From: Micromussa lordhowensis
Lineage: Eukaryota; Cnidaria; Anthozoa; Scleractinia; Lobophylliidae
Direction of reading: 5' to 3'
Assembly: GCA_964020085.1 (NCBI GenBank)
Contig: CAXHUQ010000225.1
Span: forward strand, 1 to 64,000
Length of the DNA stretch: 64,000 bases
Shown: one piece after another, positions 50,309 to 61,893 of the stretch
Numbering within the stretch: the stretch's first letter is position 1
Layout of the letters: each line of letters opens with the position of its first letter
Made by a program: the position numbers and the translations under genes
Notes under the pieces: model-generated
Database searches by the model: none
What the model was told of the DNA's origin: nothing
The model's input: only the letters and a program-made list of their open reading frames with translations

Positions 50309-50515
50309 CGCGCGCTGGGGGTCCCCTTGGCAAATTTGACATAGCTCGGCTCCACGGCCACTTTAAGAGGCGTGGTTTGCAGCAAAATGTTGTGCTAGGT
50401 TGGCACTTGAAGGAAATCCTAGTTAAAACATGATGGCATTCGCGCCAGGGTGTTTTTTCTGGCCTTCTTTTTGCAGGAGTTTGCCCTGGTCCCAACTTTG
50501 CAGAATTTCAGAAAA
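50309..50515 (+). repeat. Single monomer at the junction of the two large copies
   Basis: This gcgtgg/taaaac monomer closes the first 31-monomer period and has no counterpart at the end of the second copy, where the 2-bp-deleted monomer at 56723 follows instead. It marks an exchange point. Confidence 0.7.
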
Positions 50516-53500
50516 CGCGCGCTGGGGGTCCCCTTGGCAAATTTGACATAGCTCGGCTCCACGGCCACTTTAAGAGGCGCGGTTTGCAGCAAAATGTTGT
50601 GCTAGGTTTGCACTTGAAGGAAATTTTAGTTAGAACATGATGGCATTTGCGCCAGGGTGTTTTTCTGGCCTTCTTTTTGCAGGAGTTTGCCCTGGTCCCA
50701 ACTTTGCAGAATTTCAGAAAACGCGCGCTGGGGGTCCCCTTGGCAAATTTGACATAGCTCGGCTCCACAGCCACTTTAAGAGGCGCGGTTTGCAGCAAAA
50801 TGTTGTGCTAGGTTGGCACTTGAAGGAAATGTTAGTTAGAACATGATGGCATTCGCGCCAGGGTGTTTTTTCTGGCCTTCTTTTTGCAGGAGTTGGCCCT
50901 GGTCCCAACTTTGCAGAATTTCAGAAAACGCGCGCTGGGGGTCCCCTTGGCAAATTTGACATAGCTCGGCTCCACGGCCACTTTAAGAGGCGCGGTTTGC
51001 AGCAAAATGTTGTGCTAGGTTGGCACTTGAAGGAAATCCTAGTTAGAACATGATGGCATTCGCGCCAGGGTGTTTTTTCTGGCCTTCTTTTTGCAGGAGT
51101 TTGCCCTGGTCCCAACTTTGCAGAATTTCAGAAAACGCGCGCTGGGGGTCCCCTTGGCAAATTTGACATAGCTCGGCTCCACGGCCACTTTAAGAGGCGT
51201 GGTTTGCAGCAAAATGTTGTGCTAGGTTGGCACTTGAAGGAAATGTTAGTTAGAACATGATGGCATTCGCGCCAGGGTGTTTTTTCTGGCCTTCTTTTTG
51301 CAGGAGTTTGCCCTGGTCCCAACTTTGCAGAATTTCAGAAAACGCGCGCTGGGGGTCCCCTTGGCAAATTTGACATAGCTCGGCTCCACGGCCACTTTAA
51401 GAGGCGCGGTTTGCAGCAAAATGTTGTGCTAGGTTGGCACTTGAAGGAAATTTTAGTTAGAACATGATGGCATTCGCGCCAGGGTGTTTTTTCTGGCCTT
51501 CTTTTTGCAGGAGTTTGCCCTGGTCCCAACTTTGCAGAATTTCAGAAAACGCGCGCTGGGGGTCCCCTTGGCAAATTTGACATAGCTCGGCTCCACGGCC
51601 ACTTTAAGAGGCGCGGTTTGCAGCAAAATGTTGTGCTAGGTTGGCACTTGAAGGAAATCCTAGTTAGAACATGATGGCATTCGCGCCAGGGTGTTTTTTC
51701 TGGCCTTCTTTTTGCAGGAGTTTGCCCTGGTCCCAACTTTGCAGAATTTCAGAAAACGCGCGCTGGGGGTCCCCTTGGCAAATTTGACATAGCTCGGCTC
51801 CACGGCCACTTTAAGAGGCGCGGTTTGCAGCAAAATGTTGTGCTAGGTTGGCACTTGAAGGAAATCCTAGTTAGAACATGATGGCATTCGCGCCAGGGTG
51901 TTTTTTCTGGCCTTCTTTTTGCAGGAGTTTGCCCTGGTCCCAACTTTGCAGAATTTCAGAAAACGCGCGCTGGGGGTCCCCTTGGCAAATTTGACATAGC
52001 TCGGCTCCACGGCCACTTTAAGAGGCGCAGTTTGCAGCAAAATGTTGTGCTAGGTTGGCACTTGAAGGAAATCTTAGTTAGAACATGATGGCATTTGCGC
52101 CAGGGTGTTTTTTCTGGCCTTCTTTTTGCAGGAGTTTGCCCTGGTCCCAACTTTGCAGAATTTCAGAAAACGCGCGCTGGGGGTCCGCTTGGCAAATTTG
52201 ACATAGCTCGGCTCCACAGCCACTTTAAGAGGCGCGGTTTGCAGCAAAATGTTGTGCTAGGTTGGCACTTGAAGGAAATCCTAGTTAGAACATGATGGCA
52301 TTCGCGCCAGGGTGTTTTTTCTGGCCTTCTTTTTGCAGGAGTTTGCCCTGGTCCCAACTTTGCAGAATTTCAGAAAACGCGCGCTGGGGGTCCCCTTGGC
52401 AAATTTGACATAGCTCGGCTCCACGGCCACTTTAAGAGGCGCGGTTTGCAGCAAAATGTTGTGCTAGGTTGGCACTTGAAGGAAATTTTAGTTAGAACAT
52501 GATGGCATTCGCGCCAGGGTGTTTTTTCTGGCCTTCTTTTTGCAGGAGTTTGCCCTGGTCCCAACTTTGCAGAATTTCAGAAAACGCGCGCTGGGGGTCC
52601 CCTTGGCAAATTTGACATAGCTCGGCTCCACGGCCACTTTAAGAGGCGCGGTTTGCAGCAAAATGTTGTGCTAGGTTGGCACTTGAAGGAAATCCTAGTT
52701 AGAACATGATGGCATTCGCGCCAGGGTGTTTTTTCTGGCCTTCTTTTTGCAGGAGTTTGCCCTGGTCCCAACTTTGCAGAATTTCAGAAAACGCGCGCTG
52801 GGGGTCCCCTTGGCAAATTTGACATAGCTCGGCTCCACGGCCACTTTAAGAGGCGCGGTTTGCAGCAAAATGTTGTGCTAGGTTGGCACTTGAAGGAAAT
52901 CCTAGTTAGAACATGATGGCATTCGCGCCAGGGTGTTTTTTCTGGCCTTCTTTTTGCAGGAGTTTGCCCTGGTCCCAACTTTGCAGAATTTCAGAAAACG
53001 CGCGCTGGGGGTCCCCTTGGCAAATTTGACATAGCTCGGCTCCACGGCCACTTTAAGAGGCGCAGTTTGCAGCAAAATGTTGTGCTAGGTTGGCACTTGA
53101 AGGAAATCTTAGTTAGAACATGATGGCATTTGCGCCAGGGTGTTTTTTCTGGCCTTCTTTTTGCAGGAGTTTGCCCTGGTCCCAACTTTGCAGAATTTCA
53201 GAAAACGCGCGCTGGGGGTCCGCTTGGCAAATTTGACATAGCTCGGCTCCACAGCCACTTTAAGAGGCGCGGTTTGCAGCAAAATGTTGTGCTAGGTTGG
53301 CACTTGAAGGAAATTTTAGTTAGAACATGATGGCATTCGCGCCAGGGTGTTTTTTCTGGCCTTCTTTTTGCAGGAGTTTGCCCTGGTCCCAACTTTGCAG
53401 AATTTCAGAAAACGCGCGCTGGGGGTCCCCTTGGCAAATTTGACATAGCTCGGCTCCACGGCCACTTTAAGAGGCGCGGTTTGCAGCAAAATGTTGTGCT

Positions 53501-56500
53501 AGGTTGGCACTTGAAGGAAATCCTAGTTAGAAGATGATGGCATTCGCGCCAGGGTGTTTTGTCTGGCCTTCTTTTTGCAGGAGTTTGGCCTGGTCCCAAC
53601 TTTGCAGAATTTCAGAAAACGCGCGCTGGGGGTCCCCTTGGCAAATTTGACATAGCTCGGCTCCACGGCCACTTTAAGAGGCGCGGTTTGCAGCAAAATG
53701 TTGTGCTACGTTGGCACTTGAAGGTAATTCTAGTTAGAACATGATGGCATTCGCGCCAGGGTGTTTTTTCTGGCCTTCTTTTTGCAGGAGTTTGCCCTGG
53801 TCCCAACTTTGCAGAATTTCAGAAAACGCGCGCTGGGGGTCCCCTTGGCAAATTTGACATAGCTCGGCTCCACGGCCACTTTAAGAGGCGCGGTTTGCAG
53901 CAAAATGTTGTGCTAGGTTGGCACTTGAAGGAAATTTTAGTTAGAACATGATGGCATTCGCGCCAGGGTATTTTTTCTGGCCTTCTTTTTGCAGGAGTTT
54001 GCCCTGGTCCCAACTTTGCAGAATTTCAGAAAACGCGCGCTGGGGGTCCCCTTGGCAAATTTGACATAGCTCGGCTCCACGGCCACTTTAAGAAGCGCGG
54101 TTAGCAGCAAAATGTTGTGCTAGGTTGGCACTTGAAGGAAATCCTAGTTAGAACATGATGGCATTCGCGCCAGGGTGTTTTTTCTGGCCTCCTTTTTGCA
54201 GGAGTTTGGCCTGGTCCCAACTTTGCAGAATTTCAGAAAACGCGCTTGGGGTCCCCTTGGCAAATTTGACATAGCTCGGCTCCACGGCCACTTTAAGAGG
54301 CGCGGTTTGCAGCAAAATGTTGTGCTAGGTTGGCACTTGAAGGAAATCCTAGTTAAAACATGATGGCATTCGCGCCAGGGTGTTTTTTCTGGCCTTCTTT
54401 TTGCAGGAGTTTGCCCTGGTCCCAACTTTGCAGAATTTCAGAAAACGCGCGCTGGGGGTCCCCTTGGCAAATTTGACATAGCTCGGCTCCACGGCCACTT
54501 TAAGAGGCGCGGTTTGCAGCAAAATGTTGTGCTACGTTGGCACTTGAAGGTAATTCTAGTTAGAACATGATGGCATTCGCGCCAGGGTGTTTTTTCTGGC
54601 CTTCTTTTTGCAGGAGTTTGCCCTGGTCCCAACTTTGCAGAATTTCAGAAAACGCGCGCTGGGGGTCCCCTTGGCAAATTTGACATAGCTCGGCTCCACG
54701 GCCACTTTAAGAGGCGCCGTTTGCAGCAAAATGTTGTGCTAGGTTGGCACTTGAAGGAAATTTTAGTTAGAACATGATGGCATTCGCGCCAGGGTATTTT
54801 TTCTGGCCTTCTTTTTGCAGGAGTTTGCCCTGGTCCCAACTTTGCAGAATTTCAGAAAACGCGCGCTGGGGGTCCCCTTGGCAAATTTGACATAGCTCGG
54901 CTCCACGGCCACTTTAAGAAGCGCGGTTAGCAGCAAAATGTTGTGCTAGGTTGGCACTTGAAGGAAATCCTAGTTAGAACATGATGGCATTCGCGCCAGG
55001 GTGTTTTTTCTGGCCTCTTTTTTGCAGGAGTTTGGCCTGGTCCCAACTTTGCAGAATTTCAGAAAACGCGCGCTGGGGGTCCCCTTGGCAAATTTGACAT
55101 AGCTCGGCTCCACGGCCACTTTAAGAGGCGCGGTTTGCAGCAAAATGTTGTGCTAGGTTGGCACTTGAAGGAAATCCTAGTTAAAACATGATGGCATTCG
55201 CGCCAGGGTGTTTTTTCTGGCCTTCTTTTTGCAGGAGTTTGCCCTGGTCCCAACTTTGCAGAATTTCAGAAAACGCGCGCTGGGGGTCCCCTTGGCAAAT
55301 TTGACATAGCTCGGCTCCACGGCCACTTTAAGAGGCGCGGTTTGCAGCAAAATGTTGTGCTAGGTTGGCACTTGAAGGAAATCCTAGTTAGAACATGATG
55401 GCATTCGCGCCAGGGTGTTTTTTCTGGCCTTCTTTTTGCAGGAGTTTGCCCTGGTCCCAACTTTGCAGAATTTCAGAAAACGCGCGCTGGGGGTCCCCTT
55501 GGCAAATGTGACATAGCTCGGCTCCACGGCCACTTTAAGAGGCGCGGTTTGCAGCAAAATGTTGTGCTAGGTTGGCACTTGAAGGAAATGCTAGTTAGAA
55601 CATGATGGCATTCGCGCCAGGGTGTTTTTTCTGGCCTTCTTTTTGCAGGAGTTTGCCCTGGTCCCAACTTTGCAGAATTTCAGAAAACGCGCGCTGGGGG
55701 TCCCCTTGGCAAATTTGATATAGCTCGGCTCCACGGCCACTTTAAGAGGCGCGGTTTGCAGCAAAATGTTCTGCTAGGTTGGCACTTGAAGGAAATGCTA
55801 GTTAGAACATGATGGCATTCGCGCCAGGGTGTTTTTTCTGGCCTTCTTTTTGCAGGAGTTTGCCCTGGTCCCAACTTTGCAGAATTTCAGAAAACGCGCG
55901 CTGGGGGTCCCCTTGGCAAATTTGACATAGCTCGGCTCCACGGCCACTTTAAGAGGCGCGGTTTGCAGCAAAAAGTTGTGCTAGGTTGGCACTTGAAGGA
56001 AATGCTAGTTAGAACATGATGGCATTCGCGCCAGGGTGTTTTTTCTGGCCTTCTTTTTGCAGGAGTTTGCCCTGGTCCCAACTTTGCAGAATTTCAGAAA
56101 ACGCGCGCTGGGGGTCCCCTTGGCAAATTTGACATAGCTCGGCTCCACGGCCACTTTAAGAGGCGCGGTTTGCAGCAAAAAGTTGTGCTAGGTTGGCACT
56201 TGAAGGAAATGCTAGTTAGAACATGATGGCATTCGCGCCAGGGTGTTTTTTCTGGCCTTCTTTTTGCAGGAGTTTGCCCTGGTCCCAACTTTGCAGAATT
56301 TCAGAAAACGCGCGCTGGGGGTCCCCTTGGCAAATTTGACATAGCTCGGCTCCACGGCCACTTTAAGAGGCGCGGTTTGCAGCAAAATGTTGTGCTAGGT
56401 TGGCACTTGAAGGAAATCCAAGTTAAAACATGATGGCATTCGCGCCAGGGTGTTTTTTCTGGCCTTCTTTTTGCAGGAGTTTGCCCTGGTCCCAACTTTG

Positions 56501-56722
56501 CAGAATTTCAGAAAACGCGCGCTGGGGGTCCCCTTGGCAAATTTGACATAGCTCGGCTCCACGGCCACTTTAAGAAGCGCGGTTAGCAGCAAAATGTTGT
56601 GCTAGGTTGGCACTTGAAGGAAATCCTAGTTAGAACATGATGGCATTCGCGCCAGGGTGTTTTTTCTGGCCTCCTTTTTGCAGGAGTTTGGCCTGGTCCC
56701 AACTTTGCAGAATTTCAGAAAA
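50516..56722 (+). repeat. Large block, second copy
   Basis: It repeats 44102-50308 at a constant +6414 bp, including both length changes (one T near 50667, two bases near 54246). Differences seen: gcgcgg for gcgttg in the first monomer, T6C for T8 near 53144, TT instead of CC at the variable site near 53315, gcgccg near 54717, and taaaac with gcgcc near 55183. So few differences over 6.2 kb imply a recent event. Confidence 0.92.
54241..56722 (+). repeat. 12-monomer unit (2482 bp) starting with the 2-bp-deleted monomer
   Basis: Order: 2-bp-deleted monomer (acgcgcttggggtcc), ctacgttgg/aaggtaatt, gggtattttt, gaagcgcggttagcag, taaaac, plain, caaatgtgac with GC, tttgatatag with gttctgc, two aaaaagttg, aaatccaag, gaagcgcggttagcag. 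It overlaps the end of the second large copy. The same series starts at 47827, and shortened or lengthened versions start at 56723 and 58791. Confidence 0.88.
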
Positions 56723-58790
56723 CGCGCTTGGGGTCCCCTTGGCAAATTTGACATAGCTCGGCTCCACGGCCACTTTAAGAGGCGCGGTTTGCAGCAAAAT
56801 GTTGTGCTAGGTTGGCACTTGAAGGAAATCCTAGTTAAAACATGATGGCATTCGCGCCAGGGTGTTTTTTCTGGCCTTCTTTTTGCAGGAGTTTGCCCTG
56901 GTCCCAACTTTGCAGAATTTCAGAAAACGCGCGCTGGGGGTCCCCTTGGCAAATTTGACATAGCTCGGCTCCACGGCCACTTTAAGAGGCGCGGTTTGCA
57001 GCAAAATGTTGTGCTACGTTGGCACTTGAAGGTAATTCTAGTTAGAACATGATGGCATTCGCGCCAGGGTGTTTTTTCTGGCCTTCTTTTTGCAGGAGTT
57101 TGCCCTGGTCCCAACTTTGCAGAATTTCAGAAAACGCGCGCTGGGGGTTCCCTTGGCAAATTTGACATAGCTCGGCTCCACGGCCACTTTAAGAGGCGCG
57201 GTTTGCAGCAAAATGTTGTGCTAGGTTGGCACTTGAAGGAAATTTTAGTTAGAACATGATGGCATTCGCGCCAGGGTATTTTTTCTGGCCTTCTTTTTGC
57301 AGGAGTTTGCCCTGGTCCCAACTTTGCAGAATTTCAGAAAACGCGCGCTGGGGGTCCCCTTGGCAAATTTGACATAGCTCGGCTCCACGGCCACTTTAAG
57401 AAGCGCGGTTAGCAGCAAAATGTTGTGCTAGGTTGGCACTTGAAGGAAATCCTAGTTAGAACATGATGGCATTCGCGCCAGGGTGTTTTTTCTGGCCTCT
57501 TTTTTGCAGGAGTTTGGCCTGGTCCCAACTTTGCAGAATTTCAGAAAACGCGCGCTGGGGGTCCCCTTGGCAAATTTGACATAGCTCGGCTCCACGGCCA
57601 CTTTAAGAGGCGCGGTTTGCAGCAAAATGTTGTGCTAGGTTGGCACTTGAAGGAAATTCTAGTTAAAACATGATGGCATTCGCGCCAGGGTGTTTTTTCT
57701 GGCCTTCTTTTTGCAGGAGTTTGCCCTGGTCCCAACTTTGCAGAATTTCAGAAAACGCGCGCTGGGGGTCCCCTTGGCAAATTTGACATAGCTCGGCTCC
57801 ACGGCCACTTTAAGAGGCGCGGTTTGCAGCAAAATGTTGTGCTAGGTTGGCACTTGAAGGAAATCCTAGTTAGAACATGATGGCATTCGCGCCAGGGTGT
57901 TTTTTCTGGCCTTCTTTTTGCAGGAGTTTGCCCTGGTCCCAACTTTGCAGAATTTCAGAAAACGCGCGCTGGGGGTCCCCTTGGCAAATTTGACATAGCT
58001 CGGCTCCACGGCCACTTTAAGAGGCGCGGTTTGCAGCAAAAAGTTGTGCTAGGTTGGCACTTGAAGGAAATGCTAGTTAGAACATGATGGCATTCGCGCC
58101 AGGGTGTTTTTTCTGGCCTTCTTTTTGCAGGAGTTTGCCCTGGTCCCAACTTTGCAGAATTTCAGAAAACGCGCGCTGGGGGTCCCCTTGGCAAATTTGA
58201 CATAGCTCGGCTCCACGGCCACTTTAAGAGGCGCGGTTTGCAGCAAAAAGTTGTGCTAGGTTGGCACTTGAAGGAAATGCTAGTTAGAACATGATGGCAT
58301 TCGCGCCAGGGTGTTTTTTCTGGCCTTCTTTTTGCAGGAGTTTGCCCTGGTCCCAACTTTGCAGAATTTCAGAAAACGCGCGCTGGGGGTCCCCTTGGCA
58401 AATTTGACATAGCTCGGCTCCACGGCCACTTTAAGAGGCGCGGTTTGCAGCAAAATGTTGTGCTAGGTTGGCACTTGAAGGAAATCCAAGTTAAAACATG
58501 ATGGCATTCGCGCCAGGGTGTTTTTTCTGGCCTTCTTTTTGCAGGAGTTTGCCCTGGTCCCAACTTTGCAGAATTTCAGAAAACGCGCGCTGGGGGTCCC
58601 CTTGGCAAATTTGACATAGCTCGGCTCCACGGCCACTTTAAGAAGCGCGGTTAGCAGCAAAATGTTGTGCTAGGTTGGCACTTGAAGGAAATCCTAGTTA
58701 GAACATGATGGCATTCGCGCCAGGGTGTTTTTTCTGGCCTCCTTTTTGCAGGAGTTTGGCCTGGTCCCAACTTTGCAGAATTTCAGAAAA
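56723..58790 (+). repeat. 10-monomer version of the unit (2068 bp)
   Basis: It has the same order as 54241-56722 but lacks the caaatgtgac monomer and the tttgatatag/gttctgc monomer. It carries ggttccc near 57147 and TC instead of CC with taaaac near 57658. The 2-bp deletion at its start is shared with its neighbours. Confidence 0.88.
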
Positions 58791-61479
58791 CGCGCTTGGG
58801 GTCCCCTTGGCAAATTTGACATAGCTCGGCTCCACGGCCACTTTAAGAGGCGCGGTTTGCAGCAAAATGTTGTGCTAGGTTGGCACTTGAAGGAAATCCT
58901 AGTTAAAACATGATGGCATTCGCGCCAGGGTGTTTTTTCTGGCCTTCTTTTTGCAGGAGTTTGCCCTGGTCCCAACTTTGCAGAATTTCAGAAAACGCGC
59001 GCTGGGGGTCCCCTTGGCAAATTTGACATAGCTCGGCTCCACGGCCACTTTAAGAGGCGCGGTTTGCAGCAAAATGTTGTGCTACGTTGGCACTTGAAGG
59101 TAATTCTAGTTAGAACATGATGGCATTCGCGCCAGGGTGTTTTTTCTGGCCTTCTTTTTGCAGGAGTTTGCCCTGGTCCCAACTTTGCAGAATTTCAGAA
59201 AACGCGCGCTGGGGGTCCCCTTGGCAAATTTGACATAGCTCGGCTCCACGGCCACTTTAAGAGGCGCGGTTTGCAGCAAAATGTTGTGCTAGGTTGGCAC
59301 TTGAAGGAAATTTTAGTTAGAACATGATGGCATTCGCGCCAGGGTATTTTTTCTGGCCTTCTTTTTGCAGGAGTTTGCCCTGGTCCCAACTTTGCAGAAT
59401 TTCAGAAAACGCGCGCTGGGGGTCCCCTTGGCAAATTTGACATAGCTCGGCTCCACGGCCACTTTAAGAAGCGCGGTTAGCAGCAAAATGTTGTGCTAGG
59501 TTGGCACTTGAAGGAAATCCTAGTTAGAACATGATGGCATTCGCGCCAGGGTGTTTTTTCTGGCCTCTTTTTTGCAGGAGTTTGGCCTGGTCCCAACTTT
59601 GCAGAATTTCAGAAAACGCGCGCTGGGGGTCCCCTTGGCAAATTTGACATAGCTCGGCTCCACGGCCACTTTAAGAGGCGCGGTTTGCAGCAAAATGTTG
59701 TGCTAGATTGGCACTTGAAGGAAATTCTAGTTAAAACATGATGGCATTCGCGCCAGGGTGTTTTTTCTGGCCTTCTTTTTGCAGGAGTTTGCCCTGGTCC
59801 CAACTTTGCAGAATTTCAGAAAACGCGCGCTGGGGGTCCCCTTGGCAAATTTGACATAGCTCGGCTCCACGGCCACTTTAAGAGGCGCGGTTTGCAGCAA
59901 AATGTTGTGCTAGGTTGGCACTTGAAGGAAATCCTAGTTAGAACATGATGGCATTCGCGCCAGGGTGTTTTTTCTGGCCTTCTTTTTGCAGGAGTTTGCC
60001 CTGGTCCCAACTTTGCAGAATTTCAGAAAACGCGCGCTGGGGGTCCCCTTGGCAAATGTGACATAGCTCGGCTCCACGGCCACTTTAAGAGGCGCGGTTT
60101 GCAGCAAAATGTTGTGCTAGGTTGGCACTTGAAGGAAATGCTAGTTAGAACATGATGGCATTCGCGCCAGGGTGTTTTTTCTGGCCTTCTTTTTGCAGGA
60201 GTTTGCCCTGGTCCCAACTTTGCAGAATTTCAGAAAACGCGCGCTGGGGGTCCCCTTGGCAAATTTGATATAGCTCGGCTCCACGGCCACTTTAAGAGGC
60301 GCGGTTTGCAGCAAAATGTTCTGCTAGGTTGGCACTTGAAGGAAATGCTAGTTAGAACATGATGGCATTCGCGCCAGGGTGTTTTTTCTGGCCTTCTTTT
60401 TGCAGGAGTTTGCCCTGGTCCCAACTTTGCAGAATTTCAGAAAACGCGCGCTGGGGGTCCCCTTGGCAAATTTGACATAGCTCGGCTCCACGGCCACTTT
60501 AAGAGGCGCGGTTTGCAGCAAAAAGTTGTGCTAGGTTGGCACTTGAAGGAAATGCTAGTTAGAACATGATGGCATTCGCGCCAGGGTGTTTTTTCTGGCC
60601 TTCTTTTTGCAGGAGTTTGCCCTGGTCCCAACTTTGCAGAATTTCAGAAAACGCGCGCTGGGGGTCCCCTTGGCAAATTTGACATAGCTCGGCTCCACGG
60701 CCACTTTAAGAGGCGCGGTTTGCAGCAAAAAGTTGTGCTAGGTTGGCACTTGAAGGAAATGCTAGTTAGAACATGATGGCATTCGCGCCAGGGTGTTTTT
60801 TCTGGCCTTCTTTTTGCAGGAGTTTGCCCTGGTCCCAACTTTGCAGAATTTCAGAAAACGCGCGCTGGGGGTCCCCTTGGCAAATTTGACATAGCTCGGC
60901 TCCACGGCCACTTTAAGAGGCGCGGTTTGCAGCAAAAAGTTGTGCTAGGTTGGCACTTGAAGGAAATGCTAGTTAGAACATGATGGCATTCGCGCCAGGG
61001 TGTTTTTTCTGGCCTTCTTTTTGCAGGAGTTTGCCCTGGTCCCAACTTTGCAGAATTTCAGAAAACGCGCGCTGGGGGTCCCCTTGGCAAATTTGACATA
61101 GCTCGGCTCCACGGCCACTTTAAGAGGCGCGGTTTGCAGCAAAAAGTTGTGCTAGGTTGGCACTTGAAGGAAATGCTAGTTAGAACATGATGGCATTCGC
61201 GCCAGGGTGTTTTTTCTGGCCTTCTTTTTGCAGGAGTTTGCCCTGGTCCCAACTTTGCAGAATTTCAGAAAACGCGCGCTGGGGGTCCCCTTGGCAAATT
61301 TGACATAGCTCGGCTCCACGGCCACTTTAAGAGGCGCGGTTTGCAGCAAAATGTTGTGCTAGGTTGGCACTTGAAGGAAATCCAAGTTAAAACATGATGG
61401 CATTCGCGCCAGGGTGTTTTTTCTGGCCTTCTTTTTGCAGGAGTTTGCCCTGGTCCCAACTTTGCAGAATTTCAGAAAA
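58791..61479 (+). repeat. 13-monomer version of the unit (2689 bp)
   Basis: It has the same order, with the caaatgtgac and tttgatatag/gttctgc monomers present, four aaaaagttg monomers in place of two, and no closing gaagcgcggttagcag monomer. It shares TC with taaaac near 59728 with the 10-monomer unit and has a private ctagattgg near 59703. Confidence 0.87.
60445..61272 (+). repeat. Four adjacent aaaaagttg monomers
   Basis: Four successive monomers look identical by eye, with aaaaagttg for aaaatgttg at monomer position 80 and GC at 110-111. The other units hold only two (49481-49894, 55895-56308, 57963-58376). Local expansion of a dimer or of single monomers explains this. Confidence 0.87.
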
Positions 61480-61893
61480 CGCGCGCTGGGGGTCCCCTTG
61501 GCAAATTTGACATAGCTCGGCTCCACGGCCACTTTAAGAGGCGCGGTTTGCAGCAAAATGTTGTGCTAGGTTGGCACTTGAAGGAAATTTTAGTTACAAC
61601 ATGATGGCATTCGCGCCAGGGTGTTTTTTCTGGCCTTCTTTTTGCAGGAGTTTGCCCTGGTCCCAACTTTGCAGAATTTCAGAAAACGCGCGCTGGGGGT
61701 CCCCTTGGCAAATTTGACATAGCTCGGCTCCACGGCCACTTTAAGAGGCGCGGTTTGCAGCAAAATGTTGTGCTAGGTTGGCACTTGAAGGAAATTTTAG
61801 TTACAACATGATGGCATTCGCGCCAGGGTGTTTTTTCTGGCCTTCTTTTTGCAGGAGTTTGCCCTGGTCCCAACTTTGCAGAATTTCAGAAAA
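61480..61893 (+). repeat. Two adjacent ttttagttacaac monomers
   Basis: Monomers 61480-61686 and 61687-61893 share TT at the variable dinucleotide and tacaac, a pair of changes I found together nowhere else with catgatgg. They look like a single-monomer duplication. Confidence 0.8.
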
